64,000 nt of DNA. Origin: Oceaniferula flava (GTDB lineage Bacteria > Verrucomicrobiota > Verrucomicrobiia > Verrucomicrobiales > Akkermansiaceae). The notes beneath the pieces were generated by a model. The model searched no databases. It was not told the origin of the DNA and was given only the letters and a program-made list of their open reading frames with translations. Both the position numbers and the translations under genes were made by a program. Within the stretch, counting starts at the first letter, position 1. Every line of letters starts with the position of its first letter. The DNA lies in assembly GCF_016811075.1 (NCBI RefSeq), contig NZ_JAFBGL010000003.1:62001-126000 (forward strand), given 5' to 3'. Below are positions 26,287 to 35,744 of this stretch, one piece after another.

Positions 26287-27765
26287 TTATGAGATCGCAT
26301 GTTTTTCTGAATCAACCAGTGCGGTGAAGCAAACGGTGATGGTGAAGGTGTTATTTTCTTCATCGAGATCGGCCGTGATGCTTGCCCGCATCGCGCGGGT
26401 AATCTCCTGACAGAGTGCCAGTCCGATACCGCTGTGGTGTTCATTGACATCACGCGCTTCGTCCTTGCGATAGAAGGGTTCGAATAGGCGGCGCATGTTT
26501 TCTTTGTTGAGTCCCTTGGATTGGTTGGAAATGGATAGAGCTAGTCCACTGCTCTGCGCGGTGGTCTGGATAGTGATGGAGCTGTTAGGTTCAGCGTAGG
26601 CGACCGCATTGTTCATCAGGTTGCTGATCAGGATTCCTAACAAGTGCTGGTCGGCACGGATCACGGCGGCTTTATCCGTGAGATCCCAGTCGATCGATAA
26701 ACCTCGGCTGTCGGCTCGATTGGTGTGTTGTAGCCAGACGTTTTTGAGCAGCTCGTGCAGTGCTACTTTTTCAAAATGCATGCTGAAGGTATCATTCTGC
26801 AATCTTGAGAAATACAGCAGCCGCTCGGTCATGCCATGCATTGATTGGCTGATTTTCAACGTCTCGGCAAGGCACTCCTGGTAGTAGTCCGTGTCCCGGT
26901 TGCGATGCAGTGCCTGTTCCAAGGTAAGGATAATCCCGGCCAGTGGAGTGCGCAGCTCATGTGCCGCGTGGGCGGAAAAGTCCCGTTCACGCACCCTGAC
27001 CCGGTGGATGTTCTTGAACAGCCGGTTATACTGAGTAACCAAGCCTTTGAGCTCCTCGGGAAAGTCTGGTGTGACGAGGAACTCTTTATCCAGTTCGTTG
27101 ACATTATGTTGCGCCACCTGATCGCTGAGGTCGTTGATGGGGAAGAGGCAACTGCGGATGATGTTTCGGCTGATCAGCACGCTGGCAATGACCACAGCGA
27201 TGATGGTCAGCAGTAGAATCCATCTGAGTCTTGCGAGTTGTTTTTCAATCTTTTCGACATCGTTGGCGATGACCAGAATGTGCGGTGGTGCATTGGCCTC
27301 GGTGTAAGGGCCGTGGGGTTCTGTCGCGTTTTCCTCGGTCTCCTCCGGGTCTATTTTGGGAAGGATTTCAATGCCGATGGCACGACCAGAGTGACCGTTC
27401 GGGAGGGTGATGTCGCGGAAGGAAGATTGGCCGCTGGGGGCGCTGAACTTGGGCAAATCTTCGCCCTTGAGTGCGGGGGACCGCAGGCTGCTGCCATCGC
27501 TGAGGTTCCAGCTTTGAATCAGGTCTTTCTTGCTGCGAATTGGGTCGTTGCGAACGTCATCCAGCCATTCATGGACCAGTTGGCCATTTTCGAGCTCGAT
27601 TTCAGTGGCCAGCAGGGTGGCTACTTTTCCCAGGTCGAGATCGATCTGTTGGAAATAGGCTTTGCGAAACGAAAAGTATAAGGCGGTGGAGCCCACGGTG
27701 AGAACGGTGGTCATGAAGAAGACCATGCCGAAGAGAAGTTTGTTCTGGATGGATGTCTTTTTCAT
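26287..27765 (-). CDS. Sensor histidine kinase
   Basis: The 492-residue protein has a first membrane helix (about 12-33), a periplasmic sensor of about 140 residues, a second helix (about 177-196), a HAMP linker, the phosphoacceptor motif HAAHELRTPLAGI and a HATPase domain with NLMNNAVAYAE and HSGIGLALC. The periplasmic part carries an acidic stretch, DPEETEENATE, that could bind cations. The ATG overlaps the regulator's stop codon. Confidence 0.93.
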   Translation of the reverse strand: MKKTSIQNKLLFGMVFFMTTVLTVGSTALYFSFRKAYFQQIDLDLGKVATLLATEIELENGQLVHEWLDDVRNDPIRSKKDLIQSWNLSDGSSLRSPALKGEDLPKFSAPSGQSSFRDITLPNGHSGRAIGIEILPKIDPEETEENATEPHGPYTEANAPPHILVIANDVEKIEKQLARLRWILLLTIIAVVIASVLISRNIIRSCLFPINDLSDQVAQHNVNELDKEFLVTPDFPEELKGLVTQYNRLFKNIHRVRVRERDFSAHAAHELRTPLAGIILTLEQALHRNRDTDYYQECLAETLKISQSMHGMTERLLYFSRLQNDTFSMHFEKVALHELLKNVWLQHTNRADSRGLSIDWDLTDKAAVIRADQHLLGILISNLMNNAVAYAEPNSSITIQTTAQSSGLALSISNQSKGLNKENMRRLFEPFYRKDEARDVNEHHSGIGLALCQEITRAMRASITADLDEENNTFTITVCFTALVDSEKHAIS

Positions 27766-28439
27766 TCGCCCGGGGCACTCAAGTAATAGCCCACCCCTCG
27801 TCGGGTTTGAATCAGATTCGCGGAGTCTCCGATGTTCAGCTTCTTGCGGAGATAGCCGACGTAGACATCCACCGCATTGCTGGTGCTGTCCTCATATTCA
27901 TCGTACACGTGGTTCCATATTTCCATCCTGCTGACCACCTCACCAGCGCGGTAGGCGAGGTATTCCAGGATGCTGTATTCGCGTTTCGTCAGGCTGATTT
28001 CAACATCACCTCGGTAAACTCTCTTGGCCCTGAATTCTAGGGTGAGGTCTGCGAGTGTGAAGGTGGTGTTTTTTTGATCGTAACTCTTGCGAATCTGCGA
28101 GCGGATCCGGGCCATCAACTCATCGAGCGAAAAGGGTTTGACCAAATAATCGTCGGCCCCCATGTCGAGTCCTTCGATCCTGCAGTTCACCGCATCTCGG
28201 GCACTCATGATGATAATGGGCACCAGTTGCTCTTTCGCTCGGAGGGTGCGTAATATCGTCAGACCGTCCACTTCTGGCAGCATGATGTCTAACAGTATTA
28301 CGTCATACTGATGGTTCTCGGCATACCAGAGGCCTTCGTCACCGGTCGCAGAGCTGTCCACGGTGTAGCCATCTTCGGTGAGACGTTCGACGATGCTTTT
28401 CCGGATGGGAGCGTAATCTTCGATGACGAGTATGCGCAT
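27762..28439 (-). CDS. OmpR/PhoB-type response regulator
   Basis: The 225-residue protein has a receiver domain with acidic residues E7-D8, phosphoacceptor D51 in LLDIMLP and K at about 101 in LVKPFS. A winged-helix DNA-binding domain follows, with LTKREYSILEYLAYRAGEVV and VDVYVGYLRKKL. It heads a five-gene operon with the kinase and three glycosylation genes. Confidence 0.95.
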   Translation of the reverse strand: MRILVIEDYAPIRKSIVERLTEDGYTVDSSATGDEGLWYAENHQYDVILLDIMLPEVDGLTILRTLRAKEQLVPIIIMSARDAVNCRIEGLDMGADDYLVKPFSLDELMARIRSQIRKSYDQKNTTFTLADLTLEFRAKRVYRGDVEISLTKREYSILEYLAYRAGEVVSRMEIWNHVYDEYEDSTSNAVDVYVGYLRKKLNIGDSANLIQTRRGVGYYLSAPGE

Positions 28440-28549
28440 GATAGATAGAAAATGGAGAGGTCCATCTATATATCGGCAGAAAGATGAGAGAACGATGATA
28501 AAGAAAATATCGATCGCAAACTTAACGAGGTAAGCTGGTGAAGCGTCTG

Positions 28550-29359
28550 CTAGACACTCACCTTGGCCTTGATGTGGGGATCCGGGTGGTAGTCACGGAG
28601 TTCGAAATCGTCACCGGTGAAACCGTGGATGTCGGTGACTTCCGGGTTGATCCACATGGTGGGCAGATCTTTGGGCGTGCGTTCGAGCTGGAGTTTCGCC
28701 TGATCGAAGTGGTTCTGGTAGAGGTGCAGATCTCCGAAGGTGTGGACAAATTCGCGCGCCTCGTAGCCGCAGACTTGGGCGACCATCATGGTCAGCAGGG
28801 CGTAGGAGGCGATGTTGAAAGGCACGCCTAAAAAGAGATCGGCGCTGCGCTGATAGAGCTGGCAGGAAAGGCCGGGTTTTTCCGAGTCGATATCATGCAC
28901 GTAGAACTGAAACAGCATGTGGCAGGGCGGCAGCGCCATCTTGTCGACCTTGCCGACGTTCCAGGCCGAGACCAGGTGACGGCGCGAGTGTGGGGTGTTT
29001 TTCAGGCCGTCGATGAGTCGTTCGATCTGATCGATCACCTCGCCATCGTCGCCTTCCCACGCACGCCATTGCTGGCCATAGACCGGCCCGAGCTCGCCAT
29101 GTTCATCGGCCCACTCGTCCCAGATACGGACGCCGTTTTCCTTGAGGTAGGCGATGTTGGTATCACCTTTGAGGAACCAGAGTAACTCGTGGATGATCGA
29201 GCGCAGGTGCAACTTCTTGGTGGTCAGACAGGGGAATCCCTCGCGTAAATCAAAGCGGGCCTGCCTGCCGAAAACCGAGAGTGTTCCGGTGCCGGTGCGG
29301 TCGGTTCGGGCTTCACCATTGTCGAGAACATCGGTGAGGAGATCGAGATACTGCTGCAT
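28550..29359 (-). CDS. thyA: Thymidylate synthase
   Basis: ThyA methylates dUMP to dTMP with methylene-tetrahydrofolate. The 269-residue protein has the active-site Cys in [13 protein letters not shown] and the conserved [18 protein letters not shown]. The start [15 protein letters not shown] is typical. It consumes reduced folate that folA regenerates. Confidence 0.97.
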   Translation of the reverse strand: MQQYLDLLTDVLDNGEARTDRTGTGTLSVFGRQARFDLREGFPCLTTKKLHLRSIIHELLWFLKGDTNIAYLKENGVRIWDEWADEHGELGPVYGQQWRAWEGDDGEVIDQIERLIDGLKNTPHSRRHLVSAWNVGKVDKMALPPCHMLFQFYVHDIDSEKPGLSCQLYQRSADLFLGVPFNIASYALLTMMVAQVCGYEAREFVHTFGDLHLYQNHFDQAKLQLERTPKDLPTMWINPEVTDIHGFTGDDFELRDYHPDPHIKAKVSV

Positions 29360-29406
29360 AGAAGGAGATTGGAGTTGAGGGAGGGAAATGGAAAGGTGAA
29401 ATGACT

Positions 29407-29811
29407 CTAATCGTTGGGACCCGGGCCTTTGCGCATGTTCTTTTTATTCGCGTGCTTGCTTTTGTCATCGAGCATGCGGTTCTTGGCGCGGCGGGAGCGG
29501 CGGCGCTTTTGTCGGCGGATTTTTTCCATCTTCTGCTGGCGGGCGGACTTTTTGCCGTCGCGTTTCTCTTCCAAGCGCTCGCACAGTTCGCGGCGGGCAA
29601 TGTAGCGATTCAACTCGCGCGACCGCTGCTGCTGGCATTTCACCTCAATCCCGCTCGGCTCGTGCTTCAGGTAGACGCAGGAGGCGGTTTTGTTGATTTT
29701 CTGGCCACCGCTGCCGCTGCCCTGGATGAATTTCTCCGTCAGGGTTTCATCGGTGATGCCGAGACCGGCCATGCGGGCTTCGAGGGCGGCGATTTTTTCA
29801 GGAGAGGGCAT
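29407..29811 (-). CDS. Peptide chain release factor-like protein (GGQ domain only)
   Basis: The 134-residue protein carries the catalytic loop [14 protein letters not shown] of class I release factors and then a strongly basic tail ([19 protein letters not shown]). It lacks codon-recognition domains. Such proteins resemble ArfB/YaeJ and the mitochondrial C12orf65 type, which rescue stalled ribosomes by hydrolysing peptidyl-tRNA. Which branch it belongs to cannot be told by eye. Confidence 0.88.
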   Translation of the reverse strand: MPSPEKIAALEARMAGLGITDETLTEKFIQGSGSGGQKINKTASCVYLKHEPSGIEVKCQQQRSRELNRYIARRELCERLEEKRDGKKSARQQKMEKIRRQKRRRSRRAKNRMLDDKSKHANKKNMRKGPGPND

Positions 29812-29887
29812 TGGGATGAACCGCGGGTGGCTGGTGCGCCTATCTTTGCACGGGCGGGAGGGGATTTCCAGAGGATTGCGGAGAAGT

Positions 29888-30601
29888 TCAATTGTCGGGT
29901 GTTAGCAGGGCGATGCGCAGGCCGGACGAGAGTGAGGCGAGTGACCATGATCGGACGTATTTCCAACCTGCCTGACGAGCTTCCTCGGTAAATTGGGGAA
30001 CCGTGAGGATCACGCGGGTGCAGGGTTTTCCGGTACGCTTGCGTTTCCACTGTTAGAGACGTTGTTTGATCGAGTTTGCATCGATGAAGGTGGTGATCAG
30101 CTGGCCTTTGCAAACACGTCTGAGCTCGCTGAGGATAGCGATGCGATCGGCTCGATCTGGAAAATGGTGCAGTAAGCGGATGCTCGCGGCGAGGTCTACC
30201 GAGGAGTCGGCTAGGGTGTTGGCTTTGATATCGCCGACGGTGGTTCCGAGCAGGCTGTCGGCCATGCCGTGATCGCTTAAGGTCTGTGCGGCGAGCTCAA
30301 CCATGTGCGGTGAGTGATCTCCGGCATAGTAGCCCGCGGTGCGACTGGCCAGCAGAGTGGCAAAGCGGCCTGCTCCACAGGGGTAATCGAGGATCGTGAG
30401 ATCCTTGGTTTTCTGGCCGGCGAGGCGACCTGCCGCGCGTAGAGCTTTGGCCACGAGCAGTTTCTCTCGGGCACTGCTCACACGGCTGCTGAGTGAGCGG
30501 CTGAATTTTTTCTGGTAATACTGCGCGGCTTTTTTGTCGTGATAGGTCGACGAGTAGCCAGCGTGTTTGTTCTGAGTAGGAGCAATCATTTCACCTCTCA
30601 T
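29888..30601 (-). pseudogene. SAM-dependent methyltransferase interrupted by an in-frame stop
   Basis: From the ATG at 30601 the frame encodes a class I methyltransferase: LTILDYPCGAGRFATLLA (SAM motif I), YYAGDHSPHMVELA and LLHHFPD. A TAA at 30053-30055 ends it after SIKQRL. The same frame then continues without another stop for 54 codons (starting QWKRKRTGKPCTRVI, ending ALLTPDN) to a TGA at 29888. The continuation reads like the final strands of the domain, which the first part lacks. So a single nonsense change, or a sequencing error, splits the gene. A start at 30589 is also possible. Confidence 0.7.
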
Positions 30602-30644
30602 ATAGCTCAATGAGCATGAGAAAATAATGAGAGCTCCGTTGAAC

Positions 30645-31442
30645 CTAAATGGCGCTGATGTATTCCCTCACGGCGCGAGTGATCTCGCCGGCGACATCGG
30701 CACGCGGGGTGGCGAAGGGGGGAACAAACCATGGATAGGAGCCCACGACATCGGTGATCACGGCGACTTCGCCATCGCAGGTTTGTTGGTCGTCCTTGGC
30801 CTTGCAGCCGATTCCGATGGTGGGGATCTCCAGCGCGGCGGTGATTCGTTCCGCCACGGCAGGGATGACGCTTTCTAACACGATGGCGCTGCAGCCGGCT
30901 TCTTGCAGGGCCAAGGCTCCTTCGAGAATGGCGTCTGCTTCGGCTTCGGTTTTTCCTTTTTTCTTATAACCACCTTCTTCGATCACCCGCTGGGGGAGCA
31001 TGCCGTGGTGGCCAATCACTGGAATGCCGGCACCGACGATACAGCGGACTTTTTCAACCTGATTGACTCCGCCCTCAAGCTTCACGGCATCGGCGCCGGC
31101 TCCTATCAAGGCGCTGGCAGTGATCAGAGCCTGCTTGGGCGTGTCGTAACTATGGATGGGCATATCACCGATGACGAGGGCATTGGTTACACCGCGCGCC
31201 ACGGCGGAGGTATGATGGAGCATCATATCGAGGGTGACGTGGGTGGTGTCAGGAAAACCTAACATGACCATGCCTAATGAGTCGCCCACGAGGATGGCAT
31301 CGGCACCTGCTTCGTCTAACAATCGCCCGGTCGGGTAATCGTAGGCAGTGAGCATGGAGATGGTCCGCTCGCCCTTCAGGGCGCGGATGGCTTCGGCTTT
31401 TTGTAGTGAGTTCACGGAGATCTGAGTGGGTGGGATTACCAA
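30645..31442 (-). CDS. panB: 3-methyl-2-oxobutanoate hydroxymethyltransferase
   Basis: PanB makes ketopantoate, the first pantothenate step. The product has MLTAYDYPTG, GDSLGMVMLGFPDT and the active-site region HHGMLPQRVIEEGGY. The start may be TTG at 31442, overlapping the folK stop, or GTG at 31415. The first is given. panD lies 31 kb away in the same window. Confidence 0.95.
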   Translation of the reverse strand: MVIPPTQISVNSLQKAEAIRALKGERTISMLTAYDYPTGRLLDEAGADAILVGDSLGMVMLGFPDTTHVTLDMMLHHTSAVARGVTNALVIGDMPIHSYDTPKQALITASALIGAGADAVKLEGGVNQVEKVRCIVGAGIPVIGHHGMLPQRVIEEGGYKKKGKTEAEADAILEGALALQEAGCSAIVLESVIPAVAERITAALEIPTIGIGCKAKDDQQTCDGEVAVITDVVGSYPWFVPPFATPRADVAGEITRAVREYISAI

Positions 31443-31945
31443 TCGGACTGCACCAAGCTTAGGGGTGGTTCCTCGGAGTCCAGGTGCTGCAGGTGTTCGG
31501 CAATGGTGGCCGTGTCGCCTGGAAGCACCAGCTGCGGGCGGATGTCGGCCAGTGGCTGGAGCACAAAACGGCGGCTGGTCAGCTGCTGGTGGGGGATGTT
31601 AAGAATGCTTTCCTTCACCACCTCATCGCCAAAGTAGAGGATGTCGAGATCGATGATGCGCGGAGCATTGCGCTGGTGCACGATGCCCCGGCCGAAGTGG
31701 AACTCGATGCCCTGGGTGTGCTCCAGCAGCTCAAAGGGCGTGCCGATGTAATCGATTTCAATAACGGTGTTGAAGAAATCGGGCGACTCCGCTGGGCAAT
31801 CGACGGGTTCCGACTGATAAATGGGAGCTTGCAGGTAGACGGTGTCCTCAGGCACCAGCTTGCGCAGCATGTCTCTGGCCACTTGCAAGTGGGTCAGACG
31901 ATTGCCAAGGTTCGACCCCAGAGCGATGCCTACGCGGTTAGCCAT
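31436..31945 (-). CDS. folK: HPPK, folate biosynthesis pyrophosphokinase
   Basis: FolK transfers pyrophosphate from ATP to hydroxymethyl-dihydropterin. The 169-residue protein has ALGSNLGNRLTHL at the N-terminus, the signature IIDLDILYFGDEVV and FVLQPLADIRP. The gene touches panB downstream, and dapB lies 25 bases upstream, all on one strand. Confidence 0.95.
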   Translation of the reverse strand: MANRVGIALGSNLGNRLTHLQVARDMLRKLVPEDTVYLQAPIYQSEPVDCPAESPDFFNTVIEIDYIGTPFELLEHTQGIEFHFGRGIVHQRNAPRIIDLDILYFGDEVVKESILNIPHQQLTSRRFVLQPLADIRPQLVLPGDTATIAEHLQHLDSEEPPLSLVQSDW

Positions 31946-31970
31946 TGTGGGAATTGAGGAGTGTGGCGGT

Positions 31971-32708
31971 CTACTTTAGGCCGAGCACGTCTTGCATGTC
32001 GTAGAGGCCGGCAGGTTGGTCCTGGAGCCAAACGGCAGCGCGGACGGCACCGGAAGCGAAGGTCATGCGGCTGGATGCCTTGTGCGTGAGTTCCACTCGT
32101 TCGCCATCGGCGGCAAACATGACGGTGTGATCACCAACGACGTCACCGCCGCGCAGGGTGTGCATGCCGATTTCCTTGCTGGGACGTGCGCCAATGTTGC
32201 CAACGCGACCGTGGGCGATGTCATCCTTGTAACTGGTGCCTGTTTCCTCATTAAGGATTTCCAGCAAACGGCGAGCCGTGCCGGATGGGGCGTCGATCTT
32301 GTGGCGGTGATGCATTTCCGTGACTTCGATGTCAAAACGATCGTTGCCAAGAATCTGCGCCGCTTTGCGTGTGAGATAGAACAAGGTGTTGACGCCGACC
32401 GAGTAGTTCGGGGCGAAGACGATGGGCAGTGATTTCGAGGCTTCGACAATCGCTTCACGTTCTTCGTCTGTGTGGCCGGTGGTTCCGATCACCAGAGGGG
32501 TGTTCGATGCCATGGCGGCATCCAGCACGGCGCCGGTGAAGTGGTGCACAGTGAAGTCGATCGCGGCATTGACATCTTGGAATGCGGCGGTCAGGTCATC
32601 GCCGGAATCGTGGGTGCTGGTGACCTCGGTGTCCGGGTTTTCATTGCCTGCCTCGATGAGGGTCTGGCCCATGCGACCGCTGCGGCCTGTGATGAGAAGT
32701 TTGGTCAT
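31971..32708 (-). CDS. dapB: 4-hydroxy-tetrahydrodipicolinate reductase
   Basis: DapB reduces the DapA product with NAD(P)H on the way to lysine and meso-diaminopimelate. It has the dinucleotide site ITGRSGRMGQTLIEAG, a second block GTTGHTDEE and the substrate motif EMHHRHKIDAPSGTA. The 245-residue length is normal. It sits 12 bases downstream of dapA. Confidence 0.96.
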   Translation of the reverse strand: MTKLLITGRSGRMGQTLIEAGNENPDTEVTSTHDSGDDLTAAFQDVNAAIDFTVHHFTGAVLDAAMASNTPLVIGTTGHTDEEREAIVEASKSLPIVFAPNYSVGVNTLFYLTRKAAQILGNDRFDIEVTEMHHRHKIDAPSGTARRLLEILNEETGTSYKDDIAHGRVGNIGARPSKEIGMHTLRGGDVVGDHTVMFAADGERVELTHKASSRMTFASGAVRAAVWLQDQPAGLYDMQDVLGLK

Positions 32709-32720
32709 GACTGAGCAGTG

Positions 32721-33599
32721 TTAGATGAGATCGAAATCCGCGAGGGTCTTTTTCAGAATCGCTTCGTTTTTTTCGCTGAGGTTGACCAGTGGGAGGCGGA
32801 GCTCGTTGCTGCAGTGACCTTGGAGGGCGACGGCGGACTTGATCGGCACAGGATTGGTATCCAGTGACATCAGTGTCTGGAACAGGGGCTCGTATTTCTC
32901 TTGGATCGCTTCCGCATCGGCTACCCGACCTTCGCTCATCGCGCGGACCAAGCTGGTCATGACATCAGGGATGAGGTTGGTGGCTACGGAGACAAGGCCC
33001 ACAGCACCACGCTTCATGAACTCGATGGTGAGAGGATCGTCACCGGAGAGAAGTTGGAAATCGTCAGGCAGCGCTTCCCGGATCTGGGTGATACGTTCCG
33101 GGTCACCGCCGGCTTCCTTGTTGGCGATGATGGTTGGGCAATCGGCGGCGAGGCGTTTGATGGTGTCCACCTCGATGGCAATGACGGAACGGCCGGGAAT
33201 GCTGTAGAGCATCACGGGGAGATCCGAGCACTCAGCAATGGCTTTATAGTGCTGATACAGACCTTCTTGTGATGGTTTGTTGTAGTAAGGGCAAACCTGG
33301 AGGGTGCCATCGACTCCCATGGCGGCAGCTTGTGTGGTCAGCGCGATGGCTTCATCGGTGGCGTTGGCCCCGGTTCCGGCGATGACTTTGATGCGGCCTG
33401 CTGCGTATTCAACGGCAAGTTCGATGACGCGCAGGTGCTCTTTGCGACCCAGGGTGGGGGATTCTCCGGTCGTGCCGCAGGGGACAATGCCATCGACGCC
33501 GGCGGCGACTTGGCGGTCGATCAGGGCGCGGAAGGCGTCGGTATCGATTTCGCCATTGCGGAAGGGTGTGATGAGGGCTGTGTGGGTTCCTTGGAACAT
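32721..33599 (-). CDS. dapA: 4-hydroxy-tetrahydrodipicolinate synthase
   Basis: DapA condenses pyruvate with aspartate semialdehyde. The ATG at 33599 gives MFQGTHTALITPFRNGEID and 292 residues. GTTGESPTL, LYSIPGRS with the catalytic Tyr, and IIANKEAGGD with the Schiff-base Lys are present. It is followed by dapB and preceded by dapF. Confidence 0.96.
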   Translation of the reverse strand: MFQGTHTALITPFRNGEIDTDAFRALIDRQVAAGVDGIVPCGTTGESPTLGRKEHLRVIELAVEYAAGRIKVIAGTGANATDEAIALTTQAAAMGVDGTLQVCPYYNKPSQEGLYQHYKAIAECSDLPVMLYSIPGRSVIAIEVDTIKRLAADCPTIIANKEAGGDPERITQIREALPDDFQLLSGDDPLTIEFMKRGAVGLVSVATNLIPDVMTSLVRAMSEGRVADAEAIQEKYEPLFQTLMSLDTNPVPIKSAVALQGHCSNELRLPLVNLSEKNEAILKKTLADFDLI

Positions 33600-33673
33600 G
33601 GTAGAGTTGTTATCGGTTAATTGTTGGTAAAAAACGGGGTTTGGTGCGCCGGTGAGGCTGCGGGACAAGTGGA

Positions 33674-34486
33674 CTAAATGGTGATTTCGCCTGCGAAGAC
33701 GAAATCGGCTGGACCGGTGAGGGTGACGCCGGTGAATGGCTTATCGGATTCTGGAATGAAGCCAATTTCTAAGGTTTCGCCACCTTCCACGTCCACACTG
33801 ACTGGGGACGCAGCATCGTTGAGCAAGTGGTGAATCAGAGCGCAGGCGGTCATGCCGGTGCCACAGGCCAGCGTTTCACCCTCGACGCCACGCTCGTAGG
33901 TGCGGATGGCGATGTGCTGTGCATCGAGAACCTGGGTGAAGTTGACGTTGGTGCCGGCGGGGGCGAAATGTTCGTGATAGCGCAGGGCGGCACCGTATTT
34001 CAGGACGTCGGTATTTTTCAAATCATCCACGAAGACCACGACGTGAGGCACACCGGTGTTGATCACGTGCACTTCGGCATCTAGGCCATCGACCTTGATG
34101 TCCGTGTGCAGGGCGAGATCGAAGGGCTCGGACATGGCGATGCAGACATTGTCACCAATGATCTGTGCGCTCAGTGTGCCGGCGATGGTTTCGAAGGTCA
34201 CCAGGGAGGTTCCTTCTCCGAGCAGGGCGGCGGTGTATTTGCCAAAGCAGCGCGCGCCATTGCCGCACATCTCTGCTTCGCCACCGTCGGCATTGTAATA
34301 ACGGAATTTGAAATCGGCTCCCTTTTCGGCAGGCTCCACGGCTAACAGTCCGTCAGCGCCTACGCCGCGTTGGCGATCGCAGAGCAGTGCGATCTGTTCT
34401 TTGCTGAGCTGGAACTTGAGGTCTCGGTTATCGATGACGACGAAGTCGTTGCCCGCGCCGTTCATTTTTTGAAATGGAATTTGCAT
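33674..34486 (-). CDS. dapF: Diaminopimelate epimerase
   Basis: DapF converts LL- to meso-diaminopimelate without a cofactor. Both catalytic cysteines are visible, in EMCGNGARCFGKY and LACGTGMTACA. The N-terminus MQIPFQKMNGAGNDFVVID is typical. The 270-residue length is normal. It lies within trpA-dapF-dapA-dapB. Confidence 0.96.
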   Translation of the reverse strand: MQIPFQKMNGAGNDFVVIDNRDLKFQLSKEQIALLCDRQRGVGADGLLAVEPAEKGADFKFRYYNADGGEAEMCGNGARCFGKYTAALLGEGTSLVTFETIAGTLSAQIIGDNVCIAMSEPFDLALHTDIKVDGLDAEVHVINTGVPHVVVFVDDLKNTDVLKYGAALRYHEHFAPAGTNVNFTQVLDAQHIAIRTYERGVEGETLACGTGMTACALIHHLLNDAASPVSVDVEGGETLEIGFIPESDKPFTGVTLTGPADFVFAGEITI

Positions 34487-34491
34487 GTCGA

Positions 34492-35295
34492 TTAGTGAGT
34501 TTGAGTGGCTTGGATGAGAGGAGTGACAAACTGGCGGATGACCTCGCCGAGCTTGGGGTCGGATCCGTGTTCGGCCACTTGATTGACAATGGCTGAACCG
34601 ACCACGACTCCGTCGGACTTGGACGCAACCAGTTCGACCTGATCAGGGGTGTTGATTCCGAAACCGATGCAGACGGGGGTGTCGGTGTGTTCTTTGATGG
34701 AGTTCACCAGCTCGCCAATGCTGGCGGATGGAGCAGCTTGGGCACCGGTGACTCCCATGCGTGATAGGGCGTAGATAAATCCCTCGGACTGCTTGGCTAA
34801 CATTTTCAGTCGCTCAGGTGGAGTGGAGGGTGAGATCAGGGTGATGTGTTTCAGTCCTTCCGATTGAGCCAGCTCCTTGTTGTAGGCGGTTTCATCAGGT
34901 GGCAGATCTAACAGTAAGATTCCATCCGCACCGGCCGCGGCGGCATCGGTGTGGAATTTTTCATAGCCGTAGGTGTAGACCGGATTGAGATAGGTGAAGA
35001 GAACCAGCGGTGTGTCGTGTGTGCTGCGGAAGTCGCGGATCATCTGCATCAGTTTTGGCACTGACATACCACTCGCGAGCGCACGCTCTGCGGCAAGCTG
35101 GTTCACGATGCCATCTGCTTGGGGGTCGGAAAAGGGGACGCCCAGCTCAATGATATCGGCGCCGGAGTCGGCAATGGACCGGATGACGTCCAGCGAAGAA
35201 TCGTAATTCGGGTCGCCAGCGCAAACGTAGGCCACGAAGCCAGCTCTGCCGTTTTTCCTGAGGTTTTGGAAGGTGTTGTCGATGCGGTTGCTCAT
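34492..35295 (-). CDS. trpA: Tryptophan synthase alpha subunit
   Basis: TrpA cleaves indole-3-glycerol phosphate to indole. Catalytic Glu and Asp lie in DIIELGVPFSDPQADG. The region LLLDLPPDE and GFGINTPDQV are conserved. It is 267 residues long. It lies 5 bases upstream of dapF. No trpB is in the window. Confidence 0.95.
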   Translation of the reverse strand: MSNRIDNTFQNLRKNGRAGFVAYVCAGDPNYDSSLDVIRSIADSGADIIELGVPFSDPQADGIVNQLAAERALASGMSVPKLMQMIRDFRSTHDTPLVLFTYLNPVYTYGYEKFHTDAAAAGADGILLLDLPPDETAYNKELAQSEGLKHITLISPSTPPERLKMLAKQSEGFIYALSRMGVTGAQAAPSASIGELVNSIKEHTDTPVCIGFGINTPDQVELVASKSDGVVVGSAIVNQVAEHGSDPKLGEVIRQFVTPLIQATQTH

Positions 35296-35744
35296 GATGC
35301 TTGTGCAGGGGAGAGATAGTCGGCTTTTCTAAAAAAGCAAACCTTGAAAAAGTAAGCTTCACTAACATGAGGGAGGGATGGTGATCGCGACTCAGGATTG
35401 CTGATTGGCTAATCCAATTTTTCAATAAGCTCTAATGGTTAATGGTAGTTAAATATTAATCACGTGTTTTGGGTGGCGAGCTCTGGAGTTGGAGCGAGCC
35501 GTTAGAAATGAAGCATGGTGAAATGCATGATTCTGTTAGGGTGTGGTTTGTGCAGTGCACGCAGTTTTATCTAACTCAAGCAATATCAATTGCTACGGGT
35601 TTGAGGTTTTGTTGGGTCGGTATTTAACTGGCGCGACCAAATTAATTAAGATCTCTTAAATATCTGTAGAGGTTGAATGTCTTTTTTACTTGCTAATAAG
35701 TTAAAAAAAACATAAAAGCTGAGTAAGTTTCAAAGCAACCTTAC
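35296..35744. other. AT-rich intergenic region before the pilus block
   Basis: No ORF or clear hairpin is seen. It is visibly more AT-rich than its surroundings. It separates the divergent trpA operon from the ABC-pilus block, so it should carry both promoters. A possible -35/-10 pair is TTGAAT near 35675 and TAATAA near 35695, with a spacing shorter than ideal. Confidence 0.4.
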
